DNA of 64,000 nucleotides from JBGTSJ01 sp041940305 (GCA_041940305.1 JBGTSJ010000016.1:62001-126000), one strand, 5' to 3'. Counted from the stretch's first letter, positions 1 through 9,728 are shown. The notes: generated from the letters alone by a model not told the origin. Numbers and translations: made by a program.

Positions 1-1
1 C

Positions 2-1606
2 CGGAATGCGACGGGTGTCCGCCCGACGCTTGCGGTTGCGCCGGCGGAAGTCACGGATGGCGTTGCGCTGGTTGCCGATGCCAATACGGCGATTGATCCG
101 CGTTCAGGGCTATTTGTCCCGCTGTTTCAGGAGCAGCCGGAGCCCGGACCGGAGCAGACGCTGTGCAGGTTGGAGGGGCCGGCGGGAGACAAGGTGCGGG
201 AATGGTGGAGCGCGGGGACGGCCGCGGGGCATCACGGCGACCTGTACGACAACCGGGACGGGGACCATTCCGATCTGTCGCGCGAGCTGTTTCCGCTGCT
301 GAACCGGATTGAGTACGGCCCGGAGGCCAGGCTGCTGAATCTGCAGAGCGGCCTGCCGACGAGGCTAGTGCATTCGGGCGTGATCCTGGGGAACGCCTCG
401 GTGGCCTGGACCGGGGGACCTTACTGGCGAAGCATGCCGCGGCTGGCGGTTTCCGACCAGCGGGCGCTGGGGCTGCTGGTCCATCAGTACTCGCGCAATC
501 AACTCTATATTTATCCCTGTCATCACGATCACCTGCCGGGGCATAACGGCCGGCGGGGAGAGGACCCGGGGGGACATGGGGATGTGTATTTCACCAACAC
601 GCCGTACTGCATCACTTCACAGGGATCCTCTTACACGGATCAGCCGTTTATGCAGGCGATCGCGCTGACACTGGCGGCCTTCCAGCCGGAGGTCAAGCAG
701 CGGCTCGTTGAGGAGAACCTGCTGGCGCCGACACTGCAGATGATCTTCCGGCGGAGCAATCGGCCGGTGGCAACGGAGGAGGATTACTTCACGCGAGCGG
801 CCCATCCCGTAGTCTTTCGTGGCGAGGACGTGGAGGCCGAGCGGATGGTTACGCTGGCCCATGCGATGACTGTCGACGAGATCCCCGCCGTGCCCCTGCT
901 GCAGGTCGAGGAGGAGGTCGAGTTTGTCCAGGGTCGCGACTACTTTGATCCGGTTCCCAACGAGCGGCTGCTGGACTCACCGGCGGCGATCGCGCGCGTC
1001 CTGCGCGGTTCGGCGCGGGAGCGAACGATGATCGTCTCGGCCGCCGGAAGTCTCAGTCCGCAGAAGACGCCGCTCACGTTCCGCTGGGCGCTGCTGCAGG
1101 GTCGTGCGGATCATGTCACGATCACTCCACTTGATGAGAATCATTCGCGAGTCGAGCTGACGGTGGCTTGGCACGAGCGGTTTCCGGTGACTCCGGGATC
1201 GGAACTGGAGACCAACCGGGTTGATATCGCCTGCTTCGCGAGTACCGGTCAGGCCTGGTCGGCCCCGGCGTTCGTATCGTTCTACTGCCCGGATAACGAG
1301 GAGCGGATGTACGATGAGCAGGGGCGAATCGAGTCGATCACGTACAACGACAATTACGCCGACCCGTTCGTCGTGAGCCGCAAGGACTGGCGGGACGAGT
1401 ACCAGTACGACGCTCTTGGCCGTTTGAGTGGCTGGACGCGGATGCGCGGGGATGAGCGACAACACTTCACCGCAGAGGGGCGGCGCGTGCTCGACACCGA
1501 CGCCGACGGGAATCCGACGACGACGGTTGCGGTGCGATATTCGTCCGCTTCGCCGAACCCGAATGCCGCACCGATTCTCGAACAGACGGATGTTGAAGAC
1601 CCGTAA
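2..1606 (+). CDS. Conserved protein of unknown function, 5' end outside window
   Basis: The reading frame is open from the first bases of the window to a TAA at 1604-1606, so this is the C-terminal part (about 534 residues) of a longer protein; a TTG at 170 is an internal codon, not a convincing start. I do not recognise the main body. It is rich in Trp, His and charged residues and has no membrane segment in the visible part. The last 100 residues (about 1306-1540) hold two motifs like the YD repeats of RHS proteins (YDEQGR and YDALGRLSGW), which suggests a repetitive beta-sheet tail. The next gene begins 84 bp downstream on the same strand. Function unknown; the YD-repeat reading is an inference from two motifs only. 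Confidence 0.7.
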   Translation, partial: RNATGVRPTLAVAPAEVTDGVALVADANTAIDPRSGLFVPLFQEQPEPGPEQTLCRLEGPAGDKVREWWSAGTAAGHHGDLYDNRDGDHSDLSRELFPLLNRIEYGPEARLLNLQSGLPTRLVHSGVILGNASVAWTGGPYWRSMPRLAVSDQRALGLLVHQYSRNQLYIYPCHHDHLPGHNGRRGEDPGGHGDVYFTNTPYCITSQGSSYTDQPFMQAIALTLAAFQPEVKQRLVEENLLAPTLQMIFRRSNRPVATEEDYFTRAAHPVVFRGEDVEAERMVTLAHAMTVDEIPAVPLLQVEEEVEFVQGRDYFDPVPNERLLDSPAAIARVLRGSARERTMIVSAAGSLSPQKTPLTFRWALLQGRADHVTITPLDENHSRVELTVAWHERFPVTPGSELETNRVDIACFASTGQAWSAPAFVSFYCPDNEERMYDEQGRIESITYNDNYADPFVVSRKDWRDEYQYDALGRLSGWTRMRGDERQHFTAEGRRVLDTDADGNPTTTVAVRYSSASPNPNAAPILEQTDVEDP

Positions 1607-1690
1607 CACGGATCTGAAGTCAACGGTCTCCACGTCCCGATGCCGATTGCGAATGTTTTCAAACCCCAGTCCCCATTGCTGAGATGGACC

Positions 1691-2878
1691 ATGCCGAAAC
1701 GTTGTTTCGCTCTGCTGATGTGTCTGATCGCCGCGGCGACGGCGGCGACGAGTGTGCGTGCCCAGGACGCTGCGCCTTCGATTGAATCTGTCAATCAGTC
1801 ACTGCAGACGTTCGTGGATTCTCACCAGCTTTCCGGTGCAGTGACCCTGGTCGCCGATCGCGACCGGATTCTGCACCTGGGCGCCGTCGGACAGGCGGAT
1901 CTGGAGTCGGGTCGCGCGATGACGCCTGACACGCTGTTCTGGATCGCGTCCATGACGAAGCCGATCGCGGGAACGGCCGTGATGATCCTGCAGGATGAGG
2001 GGAAGCTGTCAGTGGATGATCCGGTCTCCAAGTACCTGCCGGAGTACGAGAAACTCGTCATCGGCCCGGATCGCACTCCCGCCCAGAACGTGATGACGAT
2101 CCAGCACCTGGTGACGCATACGAGCGGACTGGCCACGCCTTCGTGGCCGGAGGGGGGAGACACCCGCTCACTGGAGGTGCAGGCCTACGATCTTGCCGCG
2201 CAGCCTCTCAACTTTGAACCGGGCACAAAGTGGCAGTACGGGTACGGGCTGAGCGTGGCAGGCCGGGTGGTGGAAGTGGTCTCCGGGATGCCGTTTGACA
2301 AGTTCGTGCGGGAGCGGATCACGGAACCGCTCGGCATGCGGGACACGACATTCCACCTGAACGACGGGCAGTACGCCCGTTTCGCCACGCTGTACAAGTT
2401 GAACGATGACAAGTCGGCGCTGGTTCCGGCAGAGCACAAGTACGTCACCCCTGAACCCGAGGCGGGCGCCGGCATTGTCGCGGCCCCGTCGGGCGGACTG
2501 TTCTCGACCGCACCCGACCTCGTCCGCTTCTATCAGATGGTGCTCCGCGGCGGCGAACTCGACGGCCAGCGAATTGTTTCGCCGGACGCCGTCGAGCAGA
2601 TGACAACGGTGCAGACGGGGGAATTGCAGACGGGCTTCACGCCGGGAAACGGCTGGGGACTCGGCTGGTGCGTGGTGCGCGAACCTCAGGGGGTTTCGCG
2701 GCTCCTGTCTGCGGGGACGTTCGGACACGGCGGGGCGTATGGCACCCAGGCGTGGATCGATCCCGAACGGGGGCTGATCTTCGTGCTGCTGATTCAGCGT
2801 CCCGATCTGGGGAACAGCGATGCGTCGGCGATTCGCGACGCGTTTCAGCAGGCGGCCATCGAAGCCGTGGGCCAGTGA
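1691..2878 (+). CDS. Secreted serine hydrolase, beta-lactamase (class C/esterase) family
   Basis: Penicillin-binding-protein-like hydrolase of the beta-lactamase/EstB/D-aminopeptidase type, acting outside the cytoplasm. The start at 1691 gives a clean signal peptide (basic MPKR, then a hydrophobic Leu/Ala stretch ending near AQD at about residue 25); upstream in-frame ATG 1640 would bury it. The catalytic SxxK is SMTK at residues 87-90, in the usual context WIASMTKP. The second motif appears as YGYG within WQYGYGLS, where many homologues have YSN, and the C-terminal HGG motif is GHGGAYG. Length 395 residues is normal for the family. Substrate cannot be read from sequence; ester or peptide hydrolysis are both possible. 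It stands alone, followed by the tRNA-Leu scar region. Confidence 0.88.
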   Translation: MPKRCFALLMCLIAAATAATSVRAQDAAPSIESVNQSLQTFVDSHQLSGAVTLVADRDRILHLGAVGQADLESGRAMTPDTLFWIASMTKPIAGTAVMILQDEGKLSVDDPVSKYLPEYEKLVIGPDRTPAQNVMTIQHLVTHTSGLATPSWPEGGDTRSLEVQAYDLAAQPLNFEPGTKWQYGYGLSVAGRVVEVVSGMPFDKFVRERITEPLGMRDTTFHLNDGQYARFATLYKLNDDKSALVPAEHKYVTPEPEAGAGIVAAPSGGLFSTAPDLVRFYQMVLRGGELDGQRIVSPDAVEQMTTVQTGELQTGFTPGNGWGLGWCVVREPQGVSRLLSAGTFGHGGAYGTQAWIDPERGLIFVLLIQRPDLGNSDASAIRDAFQQAAIEAVGQ

Positions 2879-3016
2879 CGGGAGGCTGGTGGCCGGCTGC
2901 CGAACTGGAGTCCGGCAGGCGTCCGAGTTGCGTGCGAACGATCGCCGGAGGACGCTTGCCGGAGCGAGTCAGGGCCGATAGGATTTCGCGCTCGCAGTCG
3001 CGTCCCGGCGCGACAA

Positions 3017-3104
<88 letters not shown>

Positions 3105-3239
3105 ATTCTAAAGCACGGAGAATCTAACACTTGCGAGCCTGACCAACATTCGGTCGGCGACCTGAAATCCCGACAGGCAGACCGGCAAAAGGAGGGTAGT
3201 CCCACCCTCGTGCCGAAGAAGCCGGGGAGGGTCGCTTCA

Positions 3240-3626
3240 ATGGCAAGCACGAATCTCAGCACTCCGGGTCTCGTGCACCATAGGGCCAGCGATCAGGACC
3301 GGGTGTGCATCCATGGCCGGGACTTCTGCTGCGGCCGGTGGGACGATCTGGAGACAGACACGCGCTACCGCCGCATCGTCGCGGAATACATCGCGACGGG
3401 GCGGCTGCCGAGCGGGCCCGGCGAACCACAGAGTGATACCGGGCTCTCGGTCCACGAGCTGACGGTTGCGTTCCTGCGCCATGCTCCGTCGCACTACCGC
3501 AAACCGGACGGCACGCCGACCGCGGAGCAGGACTTCTACAGGTCGGCCCCGAAGCCGCTGAAGCAGCTCTACGGTCGCACGCCGGTGTTTACGTTCGACA
3601 CCGTTCGTCTGATGGCCGTCGGCTGA
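3240..3626 (+). pseudogene. Truncated tyrosine recombinase/integrase (N-terminal part only)
   Basis: The 128-residue product resembles the N-terminal half of the tyrosine recombinases common in planctomycetes: an Arg/His-rich beta segment (HHRAS...VCIHGRDF), then helix YRRIVAEYIATGR, then the core-binding (SAM-like) domain with LSVHELTVAFLRHA, HYRKPDGTPTAEQ and PLKQLYG. The frame ends at a TGA just where the region normally written FGPLALKAVR should be (here FTFDTVRLMAVG), so the whole catalytic domain with its R-H-R-Y residues is missing. ATG 3240 was chosen because the longer frame from 3060 would run through the tRNA. Most likely a relic of an element integrated at the adjacent tRNA-Leu. 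Family assignment rests on remembered motif patterns. Confidence 0.65.
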
Positions 3627-3722
3627 ACGCGCCGTCTTCTGCGCCCGGTCGCCGCCCCTCCTGACTTCCCCTGAATGCGCTGGATCGCATCAGAGTTCCG
3701 GGACGCAGCGGGTTAGGCTTTG

Positions 3723-3790
3723 GTGGCGGGATCGTCACCCCTAGATCACTTTGGTTAGCCCGCGGAGCGATCAGCCGACGATCCCGCCAC
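3723..3790. repeat. Perfect 14-bp inverted repeat with 40-bp spacer
   Basis: GTGGCGGGATCGTC at 3723-3736 is exactly complementary to GACGATCCCGCCAC at 3777-3790. No T tract follows on the plus strand, so it is not a typical terminator. It sits between the truncated integrase and the IS1-type transposase remnant and may be a leftover end structure of one of those elements. Confidence 0.7.
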
Positions 3791-3968
3791 TTTCCTCTCC
3801 GGAATCAACGGCCAGCCCGGGCGCTACGGCCCGCCGACGATGGTGGACAGCGACGGCCGTCGGGTGTTCGGGCTGGAGGACTTCAGCAGCACGATATGCA
3901 TCTCGGATGTCGAGCGGAACAACGGGACGATCCGGACTTTCATCAAGCGGTTCACTCGGCTGATGTAA
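3759..3968 (+). pseudogene. IS1-type transposase remnant (C-terminal fragment)
   Basis: In frame 3, after a stop at 3756-3758, about 70 codons remain before TAA at 3966-3968. The end reads GRYGPPTMVDSDGRRVFG, then CISDVERNNGTIRTFIKRFT (with RLM before the stop). This is the characteristic C-terminal region of IS1-family transposases (typical form SHVERxNLTxRxxxRRFTRLT, including the catalytic Glu region). There is no start codon context and no N-terminal or DDE-proximal part, and the frame stops just short of the usual C terminus. The stop lies 11 bp before the decayed DUF1963 copy at 3980, so this is a rearrangement junction. Confidence 0.68.
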
Positions 3969-3979
3969 GCGTTCTCGAA

Positions 3980-4022
3980 GATCCATCATCACTTTGTGGC
4001 GTTGGCGTGGGCATGCCGCTGA
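3980..4022 (+). pseudogene. 3' end of a decayed DUF1963-like gene copy
   Basis: The frame reads IHHHFVALAWACR then TGA at 4020-4022. This aligns with the last residues of the intact gene ending at 5102 (IHHHIVAFGWACS). Only the terminal 13 codons are left; everything upstream was replaced by the IS1-type fragment. With the downstream homology it forms copy 1 of the direct repeat. Confidence 0.75.
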
Positions 4023-4145
4023 GGCCTTTGTCTGCCGATTGCGGGTGCGGCGATCGGCGCGCTGAGTCGCTCCGCGTCAGTCCCTGCTGCTCCTAACGCT
4101 CGCCGAACGGCTCTCCGGCAGTTCGACTCCCCGAGTTTCGGCCGA
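3980..4145 (+). repeat. Direct repeat copy 1 (gene end plus downstream sequence)
   Basis: About 166 bp matching 5060-5223. Shared landmarks: GATCCATCATCAC, GAGGCCTTTGTCTGCCGATT, GCGTCAGT, GGCAGTTCGACTCCCC and TTTCGGCCGA. By eye roughly four-fifths of positions agree, with small indels. A further short match (TGGTATCCTGA) occurs at about 4173 and 5226, after a stretch of about 27 bp present only in copy 1. The repeat starts inside the coding end of the duplicated gene and runs into non-coding DNA, so it is a segmental duplication and not an insertion sequence. Confidence 0.85.
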
Positions 4146-4319
4146 CAGATTCGGATTCCCAGCCGGACGAGAATGCTGGTATCCTGAGGTCGACGAAGGG
4201 AGCGGCACACGCGCGATCAGATGCAAACAGAAGTGCCAAGTGCGTGTGCGCAGTTCAGCCGCGGTCTTGTAGGGCACAAGTCTTTCTTGCCGGTTTGTAT
4301 CAGTTCAGGATCGAGGGCG

Positions 4320-5102
4320 ATGAGCATCACGCCCGAAGCTGCGCTCGTTGCGCTGGAACCGTGGATCGCGAAGCATCGCCGAACAGGTTGGCGACCACAG
4401 GTCTGCGTCGAAGATCACGCAGACGCGATTTCCACATTCAGTGGAATCCCGAGCCTGCGACTTGACGAAGATTGGCCCCGCTGTCAGTCGTGTCGAGTCC
4501 CTATGGAGCTGCTGCTGCAGTTGGACCTTGCGAACTTGCCGACGCAACGGCACGGGACCGAACTCCTGCAGCTGTTCTACTGTGTGGCGACCGACAGTTG
4601 CGACCGCGGCTGGGAAGCATTTGCCAACCATTCTTCGCTGTGCCGAAGTGTCCGACGGGAGGTCGTTCAGCCGGCGACAAGCAATCTGAATCGTTTTCCT
4701 CGGAAGACCATCTCCGGTTGGACTCCCATTTCCGACGTCCCCGATCCAGCCGAGCACGAAAGACTCGGCCTCAGATTCGACTATCATTTCGGCGAGGTGC
4801 CGTTCCGTCCTATGGAATTCTGGTGCGACGAGTTGAGGCTCCACCTGGTCGGATCAGCATACATCAATCACCTTCAGCACCATGTGGTGGCGGCGGAACA
4901 GGACAAGCTGGGCGGCTGGCCCCGCTGGGTGCAGGGTGTTGAGTATCCAGTGTGCCCGCAATGCGGTGCTGAAATGGAACTTGTGATGCAGCTCGACTCA
5001 GAGGACCACATTCCTTTTATGTTCGGTGATTGCGGAATTGGTCACATTACACAGTGCCCGATCCATCATCACATTGTGGCGTTTGGGTGGGCCTGCAGCT
5101 GA
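4320..5102 (+). CDS. DUF1963/YwqG-like protein
   Basis: A 260-residue soluble protein. The pattern of a Pro/Trp-poor N-terminal helix, SGIPSL...DEDWPRCQSC, MELLLQLDLANLP, then TELLQLFYC and a repeat of the theme near the C terminus (YPVCPQCGAEMELVMQLDSED) fits the DUF1963 (YwqG-like) family, in which a Cys-pair (CQSC, CPQC) precedes the hydrophobic M-LxLQLD strand. The family has no established activity. ATG 4320 is preferred over 4221 because GAGG lies upstream and the N-terminal extension has no family-like content. Its last 13 codons belong to the direct repeat also found at 3980, showing it was duplicated. It separates the scar region from the ExbD operon. DUF1963 membership is by motif memory and moderately sure. 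Confidence 0.7.
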   Translation: MSITPEAALVALEPWIAKHRRTGWRPQVCVEDHADAISTFSGIPSLRLDEDWPRCQSCRVPMELLLQLDLANLPTQRHGTELLQLFYCVATDSCDRGWEAFANHSSLCRSVRREVVQPATSNLNRFPRKTISGWTPISDVPDPAEHERLGLRFDYHFGEVPFRPMEFWCDELRLHLVGSAYINHLQHHVVAAEQDKLGGWPRWVQGVEYPVCPQCGAEMELVMQLDSEDHIPFMFGDCGIGHITQCPIHHHIVAFGWACS

Positions 5103-5223
5103 GGCCTTTGTCTGCCGATTGCCGGTGCTACGATCGCACCAATTCGCTCTGCGTCAGTCTCTGCAGCTCCCAACGCCTGCCGAAACCGCTGAGCGGCAGT
5201 TCGACTCCCCGGATTTCGGCCGA
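5060..5223 (+). repeat. Direct repeat copy 2
   Basis: Counterpart of 3980-4145. It spans the last codons of the DUF1963-like gene and the leader upstream of the exbD-like gene at 5266; copy 1 likewise lies upstream of the DUF1963-like gene at 4320. The repeat therefore supplies the 5' flank of both intact genes and might carry a promoter, although I see no convincing -35/-10 pair in it. Confidence 0.85.
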
Positions 5224-5265
5224 GGTGGTATCCTGATTGCATTGCCGCCGTGCGGGATTGCGTCC

Positions 5266-5688
5266 ATGCCGCTGAAGATCGAATCCGTCGAAGAGCCGAG
5301 CCTGAACCTCACGCCGATGATCGACGTGGTGCTGCAGCTGGTCATTTTCTTTCTGGTGGGGACGGAGTTCACGAAGAACGAGCGGCAGTACGAGATCGAC
5401 CTGCCGGAGGTGACTGAGGCGCGGCCGCTCACGAGCCTGCCGGATGAGTTGGTCGTGAATATTTCGCGCGACGGCGCGATTTTTCTGGGACGCGAGCCGC
5501 GAACGCTCGAACAATTGGAAGCAGACCTGTCCGAGGCGGCTGGGCGTTTCAAGGAACAGTCGGTGCTGATCCGGGGCGCCCACGACGGGCCGTATCAGCA
5601 TGTGATGACGGTGTTGAACATCTGCCACCGGGCGGGGATCGGCAACGTCCAACTGGCGAACGAGGTGGGAAGCGGTTCGGCCCCATGA
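5266..5688 (+). CDS. exbD: ExbD/TolR-type biopolymer transport protein
   Basis: Inner-membrane, proton-motive-force-coupled protein that energises TonB-like partners together with an ExbB/TolQ stator. The N terminus has the family hallmark LNLTPMIDVVLQLVIFFLVG: one membrane helix containing the functional Asp of the MIDV motif, followed by a periplasmic domain (VNISRDGAIFLGREPRTLEQLEADL...VLIRGAHDGPYQHVMTVL). 140 residues is typical. The start at 5266 was chosen because the longer frame from 5026 overlaps the preceding gene. The stop overlaps the start of the next gene (ATGATG at 5685), so the two are translationally coupled. No exbB gene is in the window, which is unusual because exbB normally precedes exbD. 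Confidence 0.88.
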   Translation: MPLKIESVEEPSLNLTPMIDVVLQLVIFFLVGTEFTKNERQYEIDLPEVTEARPLTSLPDELVVNISRDGAIFLGREPRTLEQLEADLSEAAGRFKEQSVLIRGAHDGPYQHVMTVLNICHRAGIGNVQLANEVGSGSAP

Positions 5689-7919
5689 TGCTGGCACTCG
5701 ATCTGCATGCGGAGCGCTGGGAGCTGGTGAAGCTCGGCGCCGCCATTGTGCAGCCGCTGCTGGTACTGCTGCTGTGCGCCGGGTTCGTGCTGGCGACGGC
5801 CCACCTGCTGACGATGCTGGGGACGCGGTGGGGGAAGCGCCGGGTGTCGTCCAAGACGCTGGTGTTCTCGATTCTGCTGCACATCTCGCTGGCGTGTGGG
5901 ATCGTCGCACTCTGGCCGGAAGCGGAATTGAACCGCACCTACGCGGCGACGCAGGAGCAGACGCGTCCCGAGAAGTTCCGTGTCGAGACGGTGAATGATC
6001 CGTTCGTGCAGCCGGAGCCGGAGAAGACGGGCGAGACCCCGGTGTGGGAACAGCTGCCGGACACGATTCAGCCCCCCGTTCAACGGACGACGAGCGAAGT
6101 GCAGCCGGAGACGGAAGCACCGCTGATGCGTCCCGATCCGCTGGCGGTCGCGACCGTGCCCACCCCGCAGACGACGCCGCTGCCGGCGCCGGAGGCCGAT
6201 GTGCCGACACCCGTCGCGCGGACGGACACGGGGCCAGCCGATCCGGCCGCCGTGCCGCTGGAGATCGCGGACCCGCAGGCGGAGATGCGGTCCGAGGTGC
6301 AGGCTCCGTCGACGGCGCGGGAGCGGAGTCCGGCGGTGTCGCAGAGCCTGCCGCGCACCGAGGCGATGGTCCGTCCGGAAGCGGGTGCGGTCGATCGCCT
6401 TTCGCCGGACCCTGATCCGTCACGGGACCTGACGTCCGTCTCGGGTCCGCAGGAAGAGATGGCGACGCTGCAGCGCGCCGATGAAGCGGCTGAAGTCATG
6501 CGGCGCGAAGGCCCGGCTCCGTCAACGCTGATGGTCGATGACGCCGGCGCGGGCGCCGAGGAACCGGCGCCGCCGGGAGCGAGCAGCGCGCCGCTGAATC
6601 CGCAGGTGGCCCGACAGCGGACGCGGACGCCTCAGAGCGTGAATGAATCCGGCGTCGAGCGCTTCCGGCCGGCGACCGTGCCGCAGAATCCGGATCAGGC
6701 GCGGGATGAGCCGGTGCAGTCGCTGCTCGCGACCACGACGGGGGAGCAGCCGGCGATGGAGCGTCCGGAACTCGATCTGCCGACGACCGGCGACACCTCG
6801 CGCGTCCCGGCGCCCTACCGGATGCGGACACAGGAACAGCGGGAGATGGCGACGCGCCAGTTCGGCGGCACTCCGGAATCGGAGAAGGCAGTCGAACTCA
6901 GCCTGAAGTGGCTGGCGGCCAATCAGACGGCGGCCGGCTTCTGGGACGCGGACGCCCACGGCGGCGGGAGCATCAATCGGGAGGTGCCGGGACCCGACGG
7001 CAAAACCGTCCAGATCGTCGTGGGGCGTTACGCCGATACGGGGATCACGGGACTCGCCGTGCTCGCGTTTCTCGGAGCCGGCCAGACGTACGAGACGGGC
7101 GATTACACGGACAACGTGGAGCGTGCATTGCGCTGGCTCATCTCGCAGCAGGGACGGGACGGCTCGCTGGTCGGCGGCGCGGGGGACAACGACGGCGTGT
7201 ACTGTCACGGCATGGCGACGTTCGCCCTGGCCGAGGCGTACGCCATGCGGTCGAGCGATCAGGCGGGGGACTGGCTCAAGCTCCCCGTGCAGCGCGCGCT
7301 ACAATATACGCTCGACACCCGGGCGCAGGACGGCGGGTGGCGCTACCAGAAGGGGCAGCCCGACGGCGATATGAGCATCTTCGGCTGGCAGCTGATGTCG
7401 CTGAAGAGCGCCGAACTGGGGGGGATCACCGTCCCTTCCGACGTGCGGCAGGACCTGATCGAGTTTCTGATCGACCGGAGCGTCGGTCCCAACAAGGGGC
7501 TGGCCGGCTACCGGCTCGGCGATCAGCCCACTCCGGCGATGACGGCCGAGGCGCTGTTCTGCAAGCAGATGCTGGGACTGACGCGAGAGAACCCGGCGAG
7601 TAAGGAGGCCATCACCTTCCTCAAGCGGTATCCTCCGCACCGGTCGCAGATGAATTACTATTACTGGTACTACGGCACGCTGGCGATGTTCCAGTACGGC
7701 GGCGCGGAGTGGGACCAATGGAACACCGCGCTGCGCGACCTGCTCGTCGCCGATCAGCGGCAGAACGGCCCGCTCGCGGGGAGTTGGGACCCGCGGGACG
7801 CGTGGGGCCCGTACGGCGGCCGCGTTTATTCCACCGCAGTGGCGACGCTCTGCCTGGAGGTCTATTATCGCTACCTGCCGCTCTACCGTCTGGGCGAGCG
7901 GTTCGAGCCGGAGCCGTGA
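5685..7919 (+). CDS. Membrane protein with TonB-like Pro-rich region and C-terminal alpha/alpha-toroid domain
   Basis: 744 residues in three parts. Residues 1-80 hold two membrane helices (VQPLLVLLLCAGFVLATAHLL and SKTLVFSILLHISLACGIVAL), the second with the Ser/His spacing seen in TonB-type helices. Residues about 85-395 are a Pro/Glu/Thr-rich linker with no fold, as in TonB. Residues about 398-740 resemble the squalene-cyclase/prenyltransferase toroid: repeated KWLxxNQxxxGFWD, RALRWLISQQGRDGSLVG, RALQYTLDTRAQDGGWRY, TAEALFCKQMLG. The Asp-rich catalytic motif of terpene cyclases is absent, so a binding or structural role is more likely than cyclisation. Coupled to exbD upstream. This arrangement recurs in planctomycetes but has no known function. 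Confidence 0.8.
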   Translation: MMLALDLHAERWELVKLGAAIVQPLLVLLLCAGFVLATAHLLTMLGTRWGKRRVSSKTLVFSILLHISLACGIVALWPEAELNRTYAATQEQTRPEKFRVETVNDPFVQPEPEKTGETPVWEQLPDTIQPPVQRTTSEVQPETEAPLMRPDPLAVATVPTPQTTPLPAPEADVPTPVARTDTGPADPAAVPLEIADPQAEMRSEVQAPSTARERSPAVSQSLPRTEAMVRPEAGAVDRLSPDPDPSRDLTSVSGPQEEMATLQRADEAAEVMRREGPAPSTLMVDDAGAGAEEPAPPGASSAPLNPQVARQRTRTPQSVNESGVERFRPATVPQNPDQARDEPVQSLLATTTGEQPAMERPELDLPTTGDTSRVPAPYRMRTQEQREMATRQFGGTPESEKAVELSLKWLAANQTAAGFWDADAHGGGSINREVPGPDGKTVQIVVGRYADTGITGLAVLAFLGAGQTYETGDYTDNVERALRWLISQQGRDGSLVGGAGDNDGVYCHGMATFALAEAYAMRSSDQAGDWLKLPVQRALQYTLDTRAQDGGWRYQKGQPDGDMSIFGWQLMSLKSAELGGITVPSDVRQDLIEFLIDRSVGPNKGLAGYRLGDQPTPAMTAEALFCKQMLGLTRENPASKEAITFLKRYPPHRSQMNYYYWYYGTLAMFQYGGAEWDQWNTALRDLLVADQRQNGPLAGSWDPRDAWGPYGGRVYSTAVATLCLEVYYRYLPLYRLGERFEPEP

Positions 7920-7951
7920 CTCCGACGCACACCCGTCGCAGGAGCAGGGTG

Positions 7952-8446
7952 GTGAAGCAGCCCTCACACGCACACAACGGCGACGCACGGCCGACGATCG
8001 GCTGGCGGGAATGGGTCTCGCTGCCGCAACTGGCGATCCCGGCGATCAAGGCGAAGATCGATACGGGCGCCCGGTCGTCGTCGCTGCATGCCTTCGATGT
8101 GGAGACGTTTCACAAGGGGCGGATTGAGTGGGTGCGGTTCAACGTGCATCCGCTGCAGCGCTCGATTGCCAATGCCGTCGCCGCGGAGGCCCGCGTGCTG
8201 GAGTATCGCCGCGTGCGCAGCTCCAATGGTGTGGCGTGCGAGCGGCCGGTGATCGTGACGGAGATCGAGCTGCTGGGAGAGCGCTGGCCGATCGAGCTCA
8301 CACTGGCGAACCGCGACGAAATGGGCTTCCGGATGCTGCTGGGCCGGGAAGCGCTGCGAAGACGGCTATGCGTGGACCCCGGACGATCCTATCTTGCGGG
8401 AGTTCCGCGGCGCGTGCGGCGGCGCAAACGTGCCCGCATCGACTGA
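7952..8446 (+). CDS. Retropepsin-like 'ATP-dependent zinc protease' family protein
   Basis: 164 residues with the family pattern: GWREWVSLPQLAI, then IDTGARSSSLHA with the Asp-Thr-Gly of pepsin-type folds, then ERPVIVTEIELLGERWPIELTLANRDEMGFRMLLGREAL. Members of this family (PF05618 type) are found beside RimK ligases and are thought to be aspartic-type peptidases despite the historical 'zinc protease' name. GTG 7952 is chosen: AGGAG lies at 7940-7944, seven bases upstream, and the gene starts 32 bp after the previous stop. It leads the trio with the RimK ligase 45 bp downstream, so it probably removes or processes glutamate tails added by that ligase; this is inference from context. Confidence 0.85.
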   Translation: MKQPSHAHNGDARPTIGWREWVSLPQLAIPAIKAKIDTGARSSSLHAFDVETFHKGRIEWVRFNVHPLQRSIANAVAAEARVLEYRRVRSSNGVACERPVIVTEIELLGERWPIELTLANRDEMGFRMLLGREALRRRLCVDPGRSYLAGVPRRVRRRKRARID

Positions 8447-8491
8447 CGGCGTCACCGCCGTGCGGTTGCCAACCAACTCACTGACTCACGT

Positions 8492-9679
<1,188 letters not shown>

Positions 9680-9728
9680 CGGGCGGAACATTTGCGACGG
9701 TAGTGCATGACTCGCAAGGAGTGCGGCC

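Noticed and set aside
3623..3790. attC-like integron site around GTTAGGC (3713) and GTTAGCC (3754)
   Set aside because: The required complementary RYYYAAC box and paired inner boxes are not present at suitable positions; the resemblance is to a seven-base motif only.
4125..4136. tRNA T-loop-like GTTCGACTCCCC in both repeat copies
   Set aside because: The flanking bases do not form a five-base-pair T stem or an acceptor stem, so it is not a tRNA piece.
5128..6423. 431-codon minus-strand frame opposite exbD and the toroid gene
   Set aside because: Low-complexity Ser/Pro/Arg product typical of antisense translation of GC-rich genes.
7709..7951. Upstream extension of the retropepsin-like gene
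   Set aside because: The frame lies inside the toroid gene; AGGAG at 7940-7944 supports GTG 7952 as the real start.
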